From positions 1-15,544 of the forward strand of contig NZ_JAGKWP010000056.1 of NCBI RefSeq assembly GCF_021151785.1: a stretch of DNA of 15,544 bases. Direction: 5' to 3'. Position numbers and translations under genes: made by a program. Below are positions 14,328 through 15,544 of this stretch, piece after piece. Origin of the DNA: Flavobacterium sp. GTDB taxonomy: Bacteria; Bacteroidota; Bacteroidia; Flavobacteriales; Flavobacteriaceae. Numbering within the stretch: position 1 is the first letter of the stretch; each line of letters begins with the position of its first letter. The notes beneath the pieces were generated by a model. The model saw only the letters and a list, made by a program, of their open reading frames with translations, searched no databases and was not told where the DNA came from.

Positions 14328-14367
14328 AATCCTGATGTAGTTAATTTCTAGGTCAGGATTTTTATTT
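14328..14367 (+). terminator. Intrinsic terminator of the photolyase-folE operon
   Basis: AATCCTGA (14328-14335) pairs perfectly with TCAGGATT (14353-14360). Inside the 17-base loop TAG (14338-14340) can also pair with CTA (14348-14350). The stem runs straight into TTTATTT, giving hairpin plus T-tract. It lies 67 bases after the folE stop and before the next gene, as expected for an operon end. Confidence 0.65.
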
Positions 14368-14404
14368 GCTCTAACAAAAAAATAATAAAAAGAAAAATAA
14401 GTTT

Positions 14405-14412
14405 TAATTTTA
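14405..14412 (+). promoter_or_regulatory. Weak -7-like box before the DAHP synthase gene
   Basis: TAATTTTA matches seven of eight positions of TAnnTTTG and would start transcription about ten bases before the ATG at 14431. No -33 TTG is seen at the usual distance. It is the best promoter candidate in the spacer after the terminator at 14328. Confidence 0.25.
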
Positions 14413-14430
14413 CATCATTATAAATGAACT

Positions 14431-15513
14431 ATGAAAAATAGTAAGGAATTAAGAACTTGGTTAGATGATTTTAAGTTATCTCATCCACTTGTGATTGCTG
14501 GACCATGTAGTGCAGAAACAGAAGATCAAGTATTGGAAATTGCAAGAGAATTAAAAAATTCTGATGTAAGTATATTTAGAGCTGGAATTTGGAAACCTAG
14601 AACTAGACCAGGAGGTTTTGAAGGAGTAGGTGAAATAGGTTTGCATTGGCTAAAAAAGGCTAAAGAAGAAACGGGATTGTTAATGGCTGTTGAGGTGGCT
14701 AATGCGCAACATGTTAAATTAGCTTTAACTTATGATATCGATGTATTGTGGATAGGAGCAAGAACAGCGGTGAATCCATTTGCTGTACAAGAAATTGCAG
14801 ATGCTCTTCAAAATACAAATAAAATAGTTTTACTTAAAAATCCAGTGAATCCTGATTTATCCTTGTGGTTAGGTGGGTTAGAACGTTTATATAATGCTGG
14901 GATAAAGAAATTAGGGGTTATCCATAGAGGTTTTTCGACCTATGAAAAAACAAAATATAGAAACAATCCGGAATGGCAAATTGCCATAGAATTGCAAAGT
15001 AAATTTCCAGATTTACCATTAATTTGTGACCCATCTCATATTACTGGTAGAAGAGATATGATTCAGGAAGTTTCACAGCAGGCTTTGGACTTAAATTATG
15101 ATGGGTTGATTATTGAAACACATTGTAATCCTGACAAAGCATGGAGTGATGCGGCTCAGCAAATTACACCTAGTACACTCAAACAATTATTTGTTGACTT
15201 GAAAGTTCGAAAAGAGTCGGATGACGCAGATGATTACAATCAGAAATTAGCTGGTTTACGAACTCAAATAGATGAATTAGATGCCAAATTAATTAATGTT
15301 TTAGCTAAAAGAATGAAAATTGCAGATGCTATCGGTAGATTAAAAAAAGAGCGTAATGTTGCGGTGTTACAAAGTAATAGGTGGAATGAAGTACTAGGCA
15401 GAATGATTTTAGATGGTGAAGAAAAAGGATTGAGTGAAGAGTTTATTCTTAAATTATTTAAAGCTATTCATCAAGAAAGTATAAGTCATCAAGAAAAAGT
15501 GTTTAAAAATTAA
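14431..15513 (+). CDS. Bifunctional DAHP synthase (type I beta) / chorismate mutase
   Basis: A 360-residue fusion. Residues 1-260 are a 3-deoxy-7-phosphoheptulonate synthase, joining phosphoenolpyruvate and erythrose 4-phosphate at the start of the shikimate pathway: VIAGPCSAETE (21-31), FRAGIWKPRTRPGGFEG (49-65), WIGARTAVNPF, LLKNPVNPD, GVIHRGFS and the metal-site ICDPSHITGRR. Residues 270-355 are an AroQ-type chorismate mutase: LAGLRTQIDELDAKLINVLAKR, split here at its repeats, then KIADAIGRLKKE and FKAIHQESI. The mutase turns chorismate into prephenate for Phe and Tyr, and in such fusions it can also feedback-regulate the synthase. The gene stands alone after the photolyase terminator and is complete. 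In Bacteroidota this fusion is common, usually near other aromatic amino-acid genes, which may lie beyond the window. Confidence 0.95.
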   Translation: MKNSKELRTWLDDFKLSHPLVIAGPCSAETEDQVLEIARELKNSDVSIFRAGIWKPRTRPGGFEGVGEIGLHWLKKAKEETGLLMAVEVANAQHVKLALTYDIDVLWIGARTAVNPFAVQEIADALQNTNKIVLLKNPVNPDLSLWLGGLERLYNAGIKKLGVIHRGFSTYEKTKYRNNPEWQIAIELQSKFPDLPLICDPSHITGRRDMIQEVSQQALDLNYDGLIIETHCNPDKAWSDAAQQITPSTLKQLFVDLKVRKESDDADDYNQKLAGLRTQIDELDAKLINVLAKRMKIADAIGRLKKERNVAVLQSNRWNEVLGRMILDGEEKGLSEEFILKLFKAIHQESISHQEKVFKN

Positions 15514-15544
15514 TATTTTTCTGTAATATTGCCCTTTGTTAATC

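Noticed and set aside
15524..15531. TAATATTG as a promoter for a gene beyond the window
   Set aside because: It matches only seven of eight -7 positions, has no -33 element, and no downstream gene is visible in the last 13 bases.
1..15544. Mobile element, prophage, CRISPR array or tRNA-linked integration
   Set aside because: I saw no transposase, integrase, long terminal inverted repeats, spaced direct repeats or tRNA-like cloverleaf, and codon use looks uniform by eye.

Overview
The window looks like chromosomal DNA of a member of the Flavobacteriia, probably Flavobacterium or a close relative. Four things suggest this: low GC with A/T-rich spacers; start codons mostly lacking a Shine-Dalgarno sequence; promoter boxes matching the Bacteroidota -7 consensus TAnnTTTG; and the gene set, namely methionine synthase split into two proteins, a GldA-type gliding ABC ATPase, and a DAHP synthase fused to chorismate mutase. 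I see no tRNA, rRNA, insertion sequence, phage gene or CRISPR array, and no gene-free stretch over 300 bases.

Region 1 (1-4835) is a methionine/one-carbon operon. A -7 box is followed by a well-preserved SAM-I (S-box) riboswitch (41-139), then two back-to-back hairpins that reuse the P1 sequences and end just before the start codon. Next come metH part 1 (homocysteine methyltransferase), metH part 2 (pterin, cobalamin and activation domains) and metF, all tightly packed. Together they reduce methylene-THF to methyl-THF, pass the methyl group through cobalamin to homocysteine, and reactivate the cobalamin with SAM.

Region 2 (4870-6738) holds two cell-envelope genes: an outer-membrane acyloxyacyl hydrolase / lipid A deacylase-like barrel, and a lipoprotein with a head-GIN (DUF2807) domain, overlapping at ATGA. 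The first gene's start codon lies in the 3' arm of a terminator-like hairpin whose loop carries a -7 box.

Region 3 (6735-7424, minus strand) is gldA. It is shorter than usual and overlaps the lipoprotein gene tail to tail by four bases.

Region 4 (7425-14367) is the accessory and most interesting part. A 12-bp perfect palindrome sits between gldA and a divergent TetR-type regulator. An apparent operon follows in one direction: TetR-like regulator, ABC1/AarF-type kinase, DUF2256 mini-protein, CRY-DASH type photolyase/cryptochrome, iron-sulfur (6-4) photolyase-like protein, DUF2805 protein, an SDR lacking its catalytic Tyr, and GTP cyclohydrolase I. Several of these genes overlap. The set looks like a photoreactivation/light-response unit: two different photolyase lineages, a pterin/folate enzyme that could feed their antenna or cofactor supply, and three or four helpers of unknown role. 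It ends at a hairpin-plus-T-tract terminator.

Region 5 (14431-15513) is the bifunctional DAHP synthase/chorismate mutase, which opens aromatic amino-acid synthesis and commits chorismate to prephenate.
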